Shown: positions 1 through 11,603 of the stretch, in pieces
Layout of the letters: each line of letters opens with the position of its first letter
Numbering within the stretch: position 1 is the stretch's first letter
DNA from: Ursus arctos
Lineage: Eukaryota > Chordata > Mammalia > Carnivora > Ursidae
Assembly (NCBI RefSeq): GCF_023065955.2
Contig: NW_026622985.1
Coordinates: forward strand, 72,033,931-72,097,930
Reading direction: 5' to 3'
DNA: 64,000 bases
Program-made: the position numbers and the translations under genes
The notes under the pieces: generated by a model
Databases searched by the model: none
The model's input: only the letters and a program-made list of their open reading frames with translations
What the model was told of the DNA's origin: nothing

Positions 1-245
1 AACTCTGTTCCTTTGCAAAGTTATTTTGGCTTTCTAGGTAATGTTTATTTGCATATAATTTTAGAAAAAGTGTCAATTTCTTTAAAAAATTGCTGAAATT
101 TTGGTTGGGACTACATTAAATCAATATATGAATTTTCAGAAGAATTAATATGTTAGCCACAATCAAAATGGCACAATTTCTTGAATATTGTATCTTTCCA
201 ATGATTTAGAACCTCTTTGTCTTATCAGTGTTTTATAGTTTTCAG
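1..245 (-). mobile_element. LINE-1 ORF2 fragment, antisense, cut by window edge
   Basis: Read on the plus strand, this matches the antisense of L1 ORF2 downstream of the reverse-transcriptase core. Recognisable pieces are the TTTGGCTTTCTAGGTAATG region, GGGACTACATTAAATC and the closing CAGTGTTTTATAGTTTTCAG. The frame is broken by many substitutions, so this is an old copy. It continues left of position 1, so its true length is unknown. Family-level naming is from memory. Confidence 0.7.
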
Positions 246-770
246 TTTAGGTTGTTCACTGTTCTAATGCTATACAACATACCACCTCAATGTTTAAAGT
301 TTTAAAGCAGCATTTATTTTGTTCATGAATGTGCATTTAAGCAAAGCTTAAAGAGGAGAGTTTATCAATATTCTACTGAATATGAGTTGTGGTATCTCAA
401 AGGCAGGAGGGTGGAATCATTTGAAGGCTCATCACTATAGATCTTGCAGTTGTACTAGCAGTCACCTTGAAGTCATCTGTGGCTGTCAGCCAGAATACTA
501 GCACATGTCCTGTCTATGTACTGTGGGATTCCTCACTAACTTATGGCTGTGTTTCAAGAGAGAGCTAGGTCAAAGTTTAATCTTTTTATGACCTAGCTTT
601 GAAAGTCAGATAGCATCATTTTTACCATATTCTATTAAAGCAGTTCCAGCTCACTGCCTGTAGGAAGGAAGCAGGATTCTATCTCTTAGAGGAAGGAGCT
701 TCTTACGTTGTAAGAAGCACTTATAGTATCATATATATTGTTGCATTCATTTAGGAAAATAAAATCTACT
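246..770. repeat. Unclassified ancient interspersed repeat
   Basis: The segment runs from CTGTTCTAATGCTATACAACATACC through GGTGGAATCATTTGAAGGCTCA and TTTTTATGACCTAGCTTTG to TTGTAAGAAGCAC. I recognise this layout (a 'cannot-be-coding' block with cagcatttattttgtt, then ctgtcagccagaa) as a dispersed mammalian repeat. It looks distantly related to 52875-53160. I cannot name the family with confidence. No ORF of interest lies in it. Confidence 0.45.
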
Positions 771-892
771 TTATTGGTGTAGAGGTCTTTCACATATTTT
801 ATAAGTACTTAAGGACTTGATAAATAATAATTATCTTGTAAATAATAATTAAATTTTTGTTCTAGTATTTAGAAATACAATTATCTTTTTGT

Positions 893-1090
893 ATCTTTTT
901 TTTTTTTTTTTTAAAGATTTTGTGTATTTGTCAGAGAGAGAGAGAAAGAGAGCACAAGTAGGGGGAATGGCAGGCAGAAGGAGAAGCAGGCTCTTCCCCC
1001 CGCCCCAGTGCGGGACCCTTTCCCAGGACCCTGGGATCATGACTTGAGTTGAAGGCAGACGCTTAACTGATTAAACCACCCAGGCATTCC
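893..1090 (-). mobile_element. CAN-SINE, reverse orientation
   Basis: It starts on the plus strand with poly-T and TTTAAAGATTTTG, followed by a GAGAGAGAG run and GCAGGCAGAAGGAGAAGCAGG. It ends in the tRNA-like head (CTTAACTGATTAAACCACCCAGG). The flanking short repeat TCTTTTTGT at 884-892 recurs at 1093-1101 and is a likely target-site duplication. It lacks the CAGCCAGCGAG segment of the younger copies and has many substitutions, so it is an older insertion. Confidence 0.9.
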
Positions 1091-1101
1091 TGTCTTTTTG
1101 T

Positions 1102-2343
1102 TTCTTAAGATACAAAGAGTTTGCTAAATATATTATTTTTTGTACATTTTCAAGAGTAGTTTTAGAAAGGAAAAATTAATGCAACAATGATGTGAACTGG
1201 AATTCAGTGAAAATTTTAGCATCCTATGCATGACATTTTGGTGAAGCTGAGGCTATTATGTAGTTGTCCATTTGTCCTACATATGTTGGGCTCTAGCCAC
1301 TCATTTAAATTATTAGCTGCTTATTTTGAAAATGAAAATGGAAAACTTTTTGATCTCTCCCAAAGAGCTTATATAATCTTGCTCATATGCATATGTTTTA
1401 TATGCTACAAATAATAGAAAATTTCATGTTTAAATATGTCAGGAAAAATATTGATTGCTGTGTAAAGATATTACTTAAGTATATCTAGTTAATTGAACAG
1501 TTTGATTTTGGTTAAATATAGTAAGAAAAAGACAAAAGTTTGTTTATGATTCTGTAGGTTTTGGTGACTTTGGACTATAAGAATAACTTATTTTGATAGT
1601 TATGACATACTTCTAGCTGTTAAAATTTCTAAACCAATCTATTTCATCAGTCTCGTGCAATGCAGTGTATCTCTCCATCTCCCCTTTAGCTTTAGACAAT
1701 GGATATTAGCAGAAAGGGATGAAGATCTCACTGTTAAGCTGGTATCTGTTGCAACCATCAATCTAATAGGTGTCTAAATGTGAATCTTTCTGTGAGGTAT
1801 AAGTGATTTTTTCCTAGGCTCCCCATGGGGAACTTTGCACTGTGCAGTGTCAGCATAGGCAGTGCACAATCCTAAATTTTAGGGACAGATTTGCAATTCT
1901 TGCTTCCAGCTTTATATACTTGTGTCTCTTACCACTTCTCTACCCTTAATAGGACAATTTTGAGCTGGTTACCTTCTAGGTGATCCAGCATTGCTATCAT
2001 ACACATTGTTAACTTGCCTCACAGGATATTAATGCATCCTTGTCAAGCAAATGGTATAAATTCAGTCAACTATAATGATGCAACTTTTTTCCATTATAGA
2101 ACGTTTTGGTCTGCTGTCTGCCTCTATATATATCCAGGTGTGAAGAAAGTACCACATTTATATTTTTACTTATGTCCTAGGAAAAATATGTAAAGCATTC
2201 CTTCCTACAAGAAGGAACAAGGGCTTTCAACCTCTGAGTGATTTTCTTGGAGTCTTGCAATTTTTGCTTGGTGGGGAATAATCCTCTTCATGTAGGAGAA
2301 GACAAATACCACCATACTCTGCTACTATGAATTTCCTTACTTT
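1102..2343. other. No recognised feature
   Basis: AT-rich sequence with scattered stops in all frames. The stretch near 1640-2100 is slightly less AT-rich and could be a highly decayed repeat, but I recognise no family. No exon, RNA gene or simple repeat of note was seen. Confidence 0.4.
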
Positions 2344-2353
2344 GTAAATTTTA

Positions 2354-2561
2354 TTTTTTTATTTTCTTATTTTTTTTAAAGATTTATTTATTTATTTATT
2401 TATTTGACAGAGACAGCCAGCGAGAGAGGGAACACAGCAGAGGGAGTGGGAGAGGAAGAAGCAGGCTGCCAGCGGAGAAACCTGACGTGGGGCTCGATCC
2501 CAGAACGCCGGGATCACACCCTGAGCCAAAGGCAGATGCCCAATGACTGCGCCACCCAGGC
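2354..2561 (-). mobile_element. CAN-SINE, CAGCCAGCGAG type, reverse orientation
   Basis: A T-rich tail with (TTTA)n is followed by GACAGAGACAGCCAGCGAGA, GAAGAAGCAGGCTGCCAGCGG, GGGGCTCGATCCCAGAACGCC and the head GCGCCACCCAGGC. The flanks repeat GTAAATTTTA (2344-2353 and 2562-2571), a target-site duplication. The last few head bases (GCCCC) are missing, so the element is slightly 5'-truncated. This is the subfamily I associate with bears and relatives. Confidence 0.93.
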
Positions 2562-2571
2562 GTAAATTTTA

Positions 2572-3090
2572 AATCATCTTTTTATGTAGGTTGAAGGTAA
2601 GTTATGGGTTGTGGTTGCAAGATGCAGGACTGTTTTAGTCATTTTTTAAAAATCCTGGTGGATTTGTCATTCTCTTTAGAATATGCAGATAGCTTGTACT
2701 TTCTTCCCTTAGTTTTTGTTCTTTACAGAAATACTGTGATGGCATAAAATGTTCCACTCAAATTTTATTACTTAGTTTATAGGGTAAAGTCTTCTAACAA
2801 GAGACTGAAAATGATTTCCCTACACCTTTCATTTACTTTTTTTATTCATGGAAATTTGTATTTCCTTCTATATTTAACATGTTTTTCTATGTTAAGTAAT
2901 GGTTTATTATTCTTACTTATATTACCCTGTGTCAGTATATTTCTTCAATACTAGTAAAATTACATTCTTAATGTTGATGAAAGTTTAACACCATACCTCT
3001 AAAATTTTCATGAGTGAACCTCAACACAGTGGTTGGAAACAACTGAGCATGTTGTACTGACTGGGCCATAGGAACCAACAGAAAGAATAG
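2572..3090. other. No recognised feature
   Basis: AT-rich unique-looking sequence. I see no repeat head or tail, gene or structured RNA here. Confidence 0.4.
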
Positions 3091-3094
3091 TTGA

Positions 3095-3230
3095 AAAGAC
3101 ATAACCATAGACCTAGCTTGGTTACATTCTCATTTCGTGACCTCTAGGTCATTAAATAAGCATTCAGTTTCTTCCTCTATAAAGTGACCCTGATGTCACT
3201 ACCAGTTTTTAATACCATGATTTGAAGTTT
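3095..3230 (+). repeat. MIR SINE relic
   Basis: The order of blocks fits the MIR core in sense orientation: TCATTTCGTGACCTCTAGGTCATTAA (tgtgaccttgggcaagttac equivalent), then CAGTTTCTTCCTCTATAAAGTG and a decayed tail. Divergence is high, as expected for a pre-eutherian SINE. It is partial, with the tRNA-related head not visible. Confidence 0.7.
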
Positions 3231-3399
3231 TTCAAGAATTACTCTACTTTAGTAAGAAAATAAATTTTCCCACTGTTTAAAAAAAAAAAGAAACTTTGTT
3301 CTCAGTAGTGTAAGCTCCACTGAGACTGCCTGGGCTATGAGGTTTTTTTTTAAAAACTCTGTCAAAAAAATCCCAAACTGTTTCATATGCATCTTTTAT

Positions 3400-3475
3400 T
3401 CATAGGACCAGCTCAGTGCCTGAAAATATAGTGGGCACACAATACATGCTTATTAAATGAAAGAGTGAATAAATA
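3400..3475 (+). repeat. MIR/L2-type 3' end fragment
   Basis: GCTCAGTGCCTGAAAATATAG, GGGCACACAATACATGCTTA and AAATGAAAGAGTGAATAAATAAA fit the common 3' end shared by L2 and MIR elements (cagtgcctggcacatagtaggtgctcaataaa). Too short to decide between the two. Confidence 0.5.
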
Positions 3476-5105
3476 AATATATTTCATTTGCAGTGAAATT
3501 CTGGGATCTTCCCAGTTTTCTATTATGTGCTATTAGTAATTTCCTCTAAATAAGTGAAGAAATTTATGAATGAATCATTGATACATTTTGGCTGTGATTC
3601 ATTATTAGGTAAACAGTACCAAGTTCACTCCCCACCGAATATACGTATACATGATACTTAGAACAATGTGTTTAGTTTTTACATTAATATACACCAACTG
3701 AAAAGTGTGTGTGGGTTGTATATATGTGCATTAGTGATCATATATATGAAGCAATGTTCATTTTAATTCGGTCCCCCTAAAAGTATTTTTTAAGTATGCT
3801 TTTTTTTTTTTTAACATAAGTTAACTTTAGGAATCTTTTATCAAGTGAAAATGAATTGTGGCATTTGTGTTTTGTTCTCCTTTGGGTGCTTCTCAACCAC
3901 TTCCATTTACCATCACTTTACTAGATTGTGTAGCTTCTGTCATTGCTTCCTGACACCTAACGGATTATTTCTAGAAATTAGGCTCCAGTAGAGAAATAAA
4001 TATATTTCAAAAAAGAAGTCCTTTGTGACCTATGTGAGTCAGTACTATCTTAGGATTTATAACAACTTTGTGGTAAGAATTAATAACTTTAACTTGATTC
4101 AAATAATAAACACTTTGTTTTGATGAAGAAAATTCTACCTATTTTGTGTTCCAAAAGGCTAACATTAGACAAGCTATTTACTCTAAGGTATATAAAGGAG
4201 TCATTCTAAGCATTAAAGTCAGAAACAAATTCATTGATCCTGAAAGTGGGCCTAAGGCATCTCCTAAAAACTATCATAAATCCATTTGTGTTTATTTTTA
4301 TAGTTCATCTCAGCAGAAATTTTCTAAAAAAAAACAAAATAAAATGTGATTGACGTTCAATCCAGTTGTCAACTCCTGAGCTTCAGGCTAGAATGCCTTT
4401 AACCTTGGGAGGTGAACTATCATCATACTTTTGTGAGTCTACAGAATTTATAACTCTTTCCTCTCCTTTCTTCAAGAAGGTTTGTCTCATCTCAGGAAGT
4501 AGAACCTTGCTTAGTGAATGACTTAAGGTTAGTTTAAGCCCTTGGTGTGTCTCAATTTTGAGGATTCCAGTCTTTCCATCCTCTAGTAAAGTCAGCTCTT
4601 CAAGAATTCCACTGAAGGCTACTGAACCTTGTTATTTACAACTCTTATTGTATCTACTGTTTCTTTATTGGTCCTTAGGATTTTGCTGTCTTAGGAACTT
4701 TATCTTTCATCTCTTATTTTATTATTATAGGAGGCACTTCAGTAGACATTAACTCCATACCTGATAAAAAAAATTTTAAATCATTCCATCTCCCTCCCTA
4801 CAGCCTCAGACATTATTCATTACAGTATCTTTAAACAGCCATCCCATACCAGACACAGATGGCTTTTTGATTTAAAGACTGATCCTGGGGGAAGAATTAT
4901 GTTTTCATAGCTAAAAACATAGCACCTGGGAATTTCATGGTGTTTAAGTTAATATTTCTTCCCAAGAGATAAGATGGACTTTCACCAAAATGATTATTTA
5001 AAAATAAAAGAGACATGAATACTGTGCCTATTTGAAAAGGAGGTGTAATAAAGGAATATTTATTCTCCTAGATGCATAAAAATATTAAAAAGAAAAAAAT
5101 AATGA
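3476..5105. other. No recognised feature
   Basis: About 1.6 kb of AT-rich sequence with a T11 run near 3800 and an A-rich stretch near 4326. Short ORFs here (60-70 codons) show no recognisable protein and no splice or codon-use support. Confidence 0.4.
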
Positions 5106-5109
5106 AATA

Positions 5110-6130
5110 TTTTATTGAACTTGTATAAGGACAGATCGGCAGTAGAATGGAAGAGTCCTGAGATGGACCCTGGTGTGTATAGAAAATTAATTTGTGATAA
5201 AGCTAGGTATAGGAAACTAATATAAAATAAAGGAAGAGTTGTACATTAGTTAGAAATGGAACTGGAATCATACCTCTCTCATGCAAATGGTATCTTTCAA
5301 GTAAATTACAAATAAATAAAAACATAAATGTAAAGCAACAAACAGTAATATAGATGAATACTTATTTAATCTGTGGATAATAAGTGTCTTTAAAATATGT
5401 AATCATTTGTTTCTGTCTCAAGGGGGAAAAGATATGTAGTTGCAATTACATAAAGTTATGAAGCAGTATGCCACAAAAGTTGACTTTTTTAATTTATAAA
5501 GTTCATACAAATCAATGAGACAAAAACACTTAGGGACCAATACAGAGGCTGTAAAGACAGTGAATAAAAAAACTACAAAAATGGAAATACATACTACCAA
5601 TAAATATATGAAAATTTGCCACAAATGTAGTAAAAGATTAAAATGAACAACAGAAAATAAAAGCAAGATTTTAAAATTCTATTGGTTAAAAAGTATGTTT
5701 AGAAATGTAATAACGCTAATGATGTCATGGTGAGATAGTTTTTTATATACTACTAATGGAAGTTTAAATTAGAACACTCAAAATTAATTTGAAAGAAATT
5801 TGGAAATATACATCAATGTTTTAAGTGCACCCACTCTTTTATCTACTGATTCTTTTCTAAGGCTTGAGCCTAAAGAAATATGCAGAGGAAGATATCCATT
5901 ATAACATTATTTATACTGATAATATTGCAGAAATAATTTGGATATTCAATACTTGAGTAATGGCTAAAGTATAGTATTGCAATATGAAATAATATATAGC
6001 TTTTAATAAAACATATTTGTGAAGAATATCTTACTGATATGGAAAATGTTCATGCTATAATGTTATATGAGAAGAGAAGGATATAGCATGCTGTGTTGAA
6101 TATCCATAAAGATATTTTTGCACACATTTC
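5110..6130 (+). mobile_element. Ancient LINE-1, ORF2 3' part and start of 3'UTR
   Basis: Successive blocks follow the C-terminal half of L1 ORF2 in sense orientation. These are ACAGATCGGCAGTAGAATGG, the CAAATCAATGAGACAAAAAC stretch, a 'ccaataaatatatgaaaa' block near 5597, GCAATTTGG-like 5799-5812, and CATTATTTATACTGATAATA near 5905. Finally GGATATTCAATACTTGAGTAATGG matches the region encoding the YNLEQMD-like helix before the ORF end. Frame is destroyed. It probably belongs to an L1ME/HAL1-age family. Confidence 0.65.
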
Positions 6131-6164
6131 AATTAGGTAAACCCACAGAAGTATAATTATTGTG

Positions 6165-6475
6165 TATACATATTTTAATACTTTTCATACATATTGCCCA
6201 ATCTCTGTCCAGAAAGATTGTGGTAAACTGCACTCTTATCAAACAGTATGAATAAGTATCTTTTCATAATACTCATATACATGTCTGTTTTCCCCAATCA
6301 AGGTATTGAGTCTTTTCATGTTTGCCAATGCTTTGGTGAAAAACAGTGCCTTATTATTTTTGATTAAATTTAAATCGAGGTTTAAGTATTTCATAAATCT
6401 TTCTGTGCATATATGGGTTGCGTCTTTGAGAATTACACATTTTGCATGTGTTTTATTTTTTCCTGATTGTTAAGA
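6165..6475 (-). mobile_element. Ancient LINE-1 ORF2 fragment, antisense
   Basis: CAGAAAGATTGTGGTAAACT, TTTTCCCCAATCAAGGTATT and GTCTTTTCATGTTTGCCAATG correspond to the antisense of the ORF2 C-terminal region, which in plus-strand view reads 'gagcatcttttcatatgtttattggcc'. It lies 35 bp from a sense-oriented L1 and covers an overlapping part of ORF2, so it is a separate insertion or an inverted part. Confidence 0.55.
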
Positions 6476-8639
6476 ATAATACATGCTGTTGAGAATATGC
6501 CTGATCTCAAGTTACTCTATAATTTCATGTGAGTCAAAGTTTAATAATGGAGCTTGAATTATTTCTAATTGATCCAGCATGTTTTTGAAATTACTTCTAT
6601 TTGCAAGGTGCTCTTCAGGAGGCTCTTTGGATCATGCATCTGAATATGGTATAATTCTTCACCAAAACTGGCTGTAATATAAACAGAGAAATAGATGTAA
6701 ACATAAAGTACTAAGCCTATACAGAGTCACGCTATTAATACTGAGTTTGAATATGAAGTATGGTTAGTCAATTTATTTTTAAGCTGAGCCTTAAAGACGG
6801 CAGAATGAAGGTTGTTTCAGACTGAAGAGAACATGCAGTGAGAGGAAGAACATCTGTGATGAGGCCGAGGGATGTGTCTCCTGGAGAGACCTGGCTTTTC
6901 ATAACTTCAGTCCATAAGGTTGTGTTCACCTTGCAGAGTCTTCACTATATTGGTTATGGGCTCTTGGGTGTCAAGATTCAGATACTCCATAACATCAGTG
7001 TGCTTAGAAGTAATTGTATTCAAGGAAGCTAACTTATTACCAAAGCTCAGAAAAACCTAATTAGAAAAACAAAATCAGGATTTCAATTTATTCATTCATA
7101 ATATGAAATGTAAAAGCGAATTAGATATCAGTGTTGCTCAAATGAGTGCATTCACTGGTAGTAAGCATGCTACATCAAATGGCTTGAATACTCTTAGAAT
7201 GAATTGAATCAGAGCAAGAGCGTTAGTCTTGAGATTCAGTGTTTAATAGCACTGTACTACAATAGGTATGTTCCTACAAGCTATGACCAATATTTACTTC
7301 TGCGCAAAGCTTTTGGGCAGTAGTTCATATCTGGGCCTTTATATAGAACACAGTGAAACCTGAACATTGACTAGCCCATAAGTGAACTGGATATTAGTTA
7401 ATATAACAAACCACAAGTTTCAGCAAGTGAAGAGGTATTTTATCACTAAATTGGGATATATAATATTTAGGCAAATTCTGAAGGCTCAGGTGAGATTCAA
7501 AAGCTGGTAGCTGATATGCCCTATGAATCTCTTCATCTTCTCTTGCCATATTTCCCTTAATCCTTTCCTTCCTAATTAGGAAACTATATTTTCAAAGTCT
7601 AATTGACAGTATTGGAAACCAGACATGGCAGATAAGTAGTGTTGGGAAATAATTCTTCCTGACATTTCTGCATGTCTTTGATCAGCTTTTGTTCTGGACT
7701 TTCTTTACAATGATGTTTGTAGAGCAAGCAACCTTAGAAAATAGAGATACTCTCTCCCTCCAGGACAGAGGAAAGATTTGATTCCTGACTGTGATAATGA
7801 AGATAATGTCTTCCTCAAATGCAACGATGAAGGAGGTTTTCTAGCAGTTCCTTAAAACACTAGGATTTCCTAAGTTTGGAGTTCCTTAGCCATGACACAG
7901 ATTTACTGTGTGTGCAGCTTTCAGTGGGGTCACTCATGTCACCCTTGTTGTATTTTGAGGGCAGAGGCAACCAATGTGACAAAAAGCTCATGCTGCTTGT
8001 TGTGATGTGAGTAATGAAGTTCTTACCTCAAACTAAGAAGTGTTGTCTTCTTTTGTCATGAAAGTTAATGTGAAATATGTCTTCTTTTAGGTTAAAAGTA
8101 GGGTAAAATCTCAGTTCCTTAAAAGTTCTCGTAAAGGTGAAGGGCCAAGTCTAAGAGAGTACTGTAGTTTTCATCACCGATGGCTGGAAGTTTTGTTACT
8201 TGGTTTTGTTCATGTCTGGGAAGCACATTTACAGTGAAATCATTAATGGGGCTAGAGAACATAGACATCAGAGCAGATTGTAGAGGGATGAAATGCTAAA
8301 TTTTGGGTTTCTTGAGTTTGAAACATCAACAAAGTGTCCAGCTTTAAATGTTTGGAAAACTGTTGGCAAACTCTAGATAGAAGTGTGGAATACCTGAGTG
8401 AATTTAAGAATCATCTGTATAAAATGTAGATAAAGCCTAAAAGAGTAGATGCATTCCTAAAATTATTTTATAATCTTCTTCCTCCAGAATACACTTGGCT
8501 ATAACATATATCTTCAACCAAGGTAGGCATTTTAATATATAGCTTTGCTTTTTAATATTTCCACAATTATATTTTTCTTGTAGAATTAGTATTTGCCTGA
8601 TAGCCGGTGGGTAATTAGTTGCCAAAACCTCTCAATTCT
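6476..8639. other. No recognised gene; possible faint relic at 6760-6900
   Basis: Mostly unique-looking sequence. 6765-6870 (AAGCTGAGCCTTAAAGACGG, AGAACATGCAGTGAGAGGAAG) resembles a dispersed relic also hinted at around 54510-54600 (GGAAGAGGGCTTCCAGG, AAGACCTTGAGCAAAG). The similarity is weak. Nothing else was recognised. Confidence 0.35.
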
Positions 8640-9060
8640 ATCTTCATATGCTCTCTCAAATCTATCTTTTTGCTTGATTTGTATTTCTCTACTATATAAA
8701 TAATCCTTTACTGCTTCTCATTTAGTTAATTAAAAGAACCTCTAATGACTTCCTTGTTTTTGATCTCAACTCTTCTCTCCTCTATGAACTCAAGATACTC
8801 CATTCTTATGCAAGATTAATACTGTTAAATACAGCTCTGGCCATGTCATTTTTGTTTTTATAAATCTTTGAAATTTTTTCACTGCCTAATTCATAGGCCC
8901 TAGCTTAACTGGATAATCAGGGTTGCCAAAAAATGTGGTCCTCTTCTTTGATTTCCTTCAAGATTTCTTACCTCATTTTATCGCACATTGTTAGTCTTTG
9001 AGACACTTAGACTATGTGACAATTTTTCTTACGCATTCTGATTTATGATGCTAATTTTTA
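8640..9060 (+). mobile_element. LINE-2 (L2) fragment
   Basis: CTGGCCATGTCATTTTTG, then TTTTTTCACTGCCTAATTCATAGG (caatggctccccattgcctacaggat equivalent), a 'ccctagcttaactggataatcaggg' stretch and TCCTTCAAGATTTCTTACCTC follow the order of the L2 3' half in sense orientation. It is highly diverged and likely predates the carnivoran radiation. Confidence 0.55.
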
Positions 9061-10439
9061 TTTTTTGATTGTTATTGACTCTCTGCTATTTATTAAGATT
9101 TCTCTTTATTTCCTCACATTATGGACTTCTAGAAATTAAATAACTTTATTAAACTTTACATATATCAGGGGCCTATTATGGTGTCCTGTACATAGTAAAA
9201 TTTACATAATGGGTGAACAAATTTGATTATACAGTAGTTGTTACGTATAAACATGAAGAGTTACCAATTGGTCTTATTCATTAATTAATTGAATATGCCA
9301 GTCTTGATGTTGACAACTTATGTCTTAATATATATGTAGCTGCATACATATAAATATTTGTTTATATACTTTTATTATAAATCTCTAGATTTACAATATA
9401 CTTTAACCCTAAGAGGTCAACATAATTAGTTATCTAGGAGTCAATATTTTATTGCCTAAACTAACATATGAAAGTAATGGAGAATTGGTTTAAGCTTTAT
9501 TCTGAAGTAAATTAAGGAGAAAAGATAGATGAAAATATAGCACCAACTTATGTTTTAGTTAAACAGAAATGAGACATGATTAGAAAATGCAGGAAATCAT
9601 GCATTATTTAGATATGTGAAAATCTAGACAAACCTTAAAGATTTTCAGAATATTTCTACATACGGTTTCTGAGGGGATGCCACACAATTAATTTACAGAG
9701 CTAAATGGATGAGACTGTCTAGAGTGTATACAATATGTGCTGTTATTTCACCACACTTTTAACAATAAAGCAGTTCACATAGGTGGTCTCTACTTATGCT
9801 TAACTTATGCTTAAAAGTATCAAATTAATCTCATAAATATAGGAGGAAGCCTGATTACACACTGAGCACAATGGATAAATAATGAAGATGCTTCTGATGT
9901 AAAAAGTGAACATTTAGCAGTTTTGGAAAACATTAGAGATTCTCAATTATACTGTAGAAGAAGAGGTTAATTATATATAACAACTGCAGTATGTTCTATG
10001 AAGTATTATCTCATATTTAAATGGAACTACTTGATTGTTGTTCTTTCCTTTAGGTGAACAGATTCATTATTAGGAAAAGTAAATTCTGTCAAGTTATTTA
10101 CAATAACAAATTATAAACGTTCTATTTTACTTGAGATGCATATGATTTGGTAAATACAAATATCTGATACAGTCTTCAATCAGTGTCAATAATTCTTTAT
10201 TAAAAAATTCCTTAGCACATAAATTCTGGATATGTTATATAAAAATCTGATAACATAAAAAATTGTAAAAATTTAAAAAATCTGATGATAAATATTTCTC
10301 TCTGTGTATAAAAAAAAAACACCACCATCCTTCTGAATTAGGACTTTGTGTTTTTGGCAATGTAATGATTCTATCATTAGACTAATGAATAAAAAATATT
10401 ATTTATTGGACCACTATTGGATTTCAGGTTCCTTAAATA
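9061..10439. other. No recognised feature
   Basis: AT-rich. A short MIR/L2-like piece (CCTGTACATAGTAAAATTTAC, 9185-9205) may be a relic end. No coding or RNA signal seen. Confidence 0.35.
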
Positions 10440-10615
10440 AATAATATATAATCTTCAATAAAGCCATGCAAAGCAATGGTTAATGTCTTCTTTTCATAGA
10501 TATCGAAACTGTCTCAAAGGTGATATAACTCACTTAAGATCACATAATTAAGTGTTCAAATCAGGCTTTGAACTGATATATATCAGGCTGTTTTATTTGC
10601 TTTTAAGCTTGAATA
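10440..10615 (-). repeat. MIR SINE relic, antisense
   Basis: The plus strand reads AATCTTCAATAAAGCCATGC, TTTTCATAGATATCGAAACTG, GATATAACTCACTTAAGATCAC and CAAATCAGGCTTTGAACTG. This is the order of a reverse-complemented MIR core (tcctcacaacaaccctatg ... ttacagatgaggaaactgaggc ... aacttgcccaaggtcacac ... aggattcgaacc). Good length for a MIR, high divergence. Confidence 0.7.
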
Positions 10616-10735
10616 CAGATAGTGTATAGTGATCAATGCTGTTTCTGAAAAGAGAGGCTCTCTTAGCAATAAGTGAATTTGAAGGCTTTAAAATTTTATG
10701 TAGGTATGGGTTTGTATACATTTCAAACCAGGTGT

Positions 10736-10820
10736 ATTAGTCAGGGTATCCAGAGAAATAGAATCAGTAGAATATACCTGTGGCCATTCAAGTCACATAA
10801 AATTAACCATAATACCAGGA
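10736..10820 (+). repeat. Internally deleted old interspersed repeat
   Basis: TATTAGTCAGGGTATCCAGA and AGAAATAGAATCAGTAGAAT resemble one end of a common mammalian repeat (tattagtcagggttctccagagaaacagaacc). CATTCAAGTCACATAAAATTAACCAT resembles its other end (gttgacacataaaattaacca). The two ends are joined here with the middle lost. I do not name the family. The SINE at 10834 inserted just 3' of it. Confidence 0.5.
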
Positions 10821-10833
10821 CAAATACAAATTC

Positions 10834-11038
10834 CTTTTTTTTTTTTTTGATAAAGATTTTATTTATTTATTTGACAGAGAGAGAGAGAGACCACAAGCAG
10901 GGGGAGTAGCAGGAAGAGGGAGAGGAAGGAGTAGGTTCCCGCTTAGCAGAGAGCCTGATGTGGGGCTTGATTCCAGAAACCCTGGGATCATGACTTAAGC
11001 TGAAGGCACTTAACCAATTGAACCACCCATGCGCCCCA
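10834..11038 (-). mobile_element. CAN-SINE, reverse orientation, perfect TSD
   Basis: Poly-T with (TTTA)n, a GAGAGAGAGAGAG run, ACAAGCAGGGGGAGTAGCAGG, GGGGCTTGATTCCAG and the head ACCACCCATGCGCCCC. Flanks carry a perfect 14-bp target-site duplication ACAAATACAAATTC at 10820-10833 and 11039-11052. It lacks the CAGCCAGCGAG segment. Confidence 0.95.
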
Positions 11039-11258
11039 ACAAATACAAATTCTTTAAAATTACCTGAAGTCATTGCCTTGAAAGAGTATAAATTTTGATA
11101 GAATAAATAAGAGGGAAAAAAATAAATAGAAAAATATAGAGATAATAAACAGGTAATAAAAATAGGCACCAAGTAAAGGGTAAGATTATTTGTGTTCGAA
11201 CTAATTTTCCATAAGGTGTAAATGACTGTTATATTAAATTAAGATTGATTAAAATATT

Positions 11259-11603
11259 GCTGCAACATGGACGTCATTGGAGGAGATAATGCTAAGTGAA
11301 ATAAGTCAAGCAGAGAAAGACAATTATCATATGGTTTCTCTCATCTGTGGAACATAAGAGCTAGGAAGATCGGTAGGAGAAGAAAGGGATAAAGAAAGGG
11401 GGGGTAATCAGAAGGGGGAATGAAGCATGAGAGACTATGGACTCTGAGAAACAAACTGAGGACTTCAGAGGGGAGGGGAGTGGGGAATGGAATAGGCTGG
11501 TGATGGGTAGTAAGGAGGGCACATATTGCATGGTGCACTGGGTGTTATACGCAACTAATGAATCATTGAACATTACATCAAAAAAAATTAAAAATTAAAA
11601 AAA
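11259..11603 (+). mobile_element. Carnivore LINE-1 3' end, 5'-truncated
   Basis: The element begins in the last part of ORF2 (GCAACATGGACGTCATTGGAGG; TAAGTGAAATAAGTCAAGCAG) and runs through the carnivore L1 3'UTR: the purine-rich GAAAGGGGGGGTAATCAGAAG, GAGACTATGGACTCTGAGAAAC, TGCACTGGGTGTTATACGC and GAACATTACATC. It ends in an A-rich tail. AAAATATT occurs at 11251-11258 and again just after the tail, a weak TSD. It forms an inverted pair with 12820-13038. Confidence 0.88.
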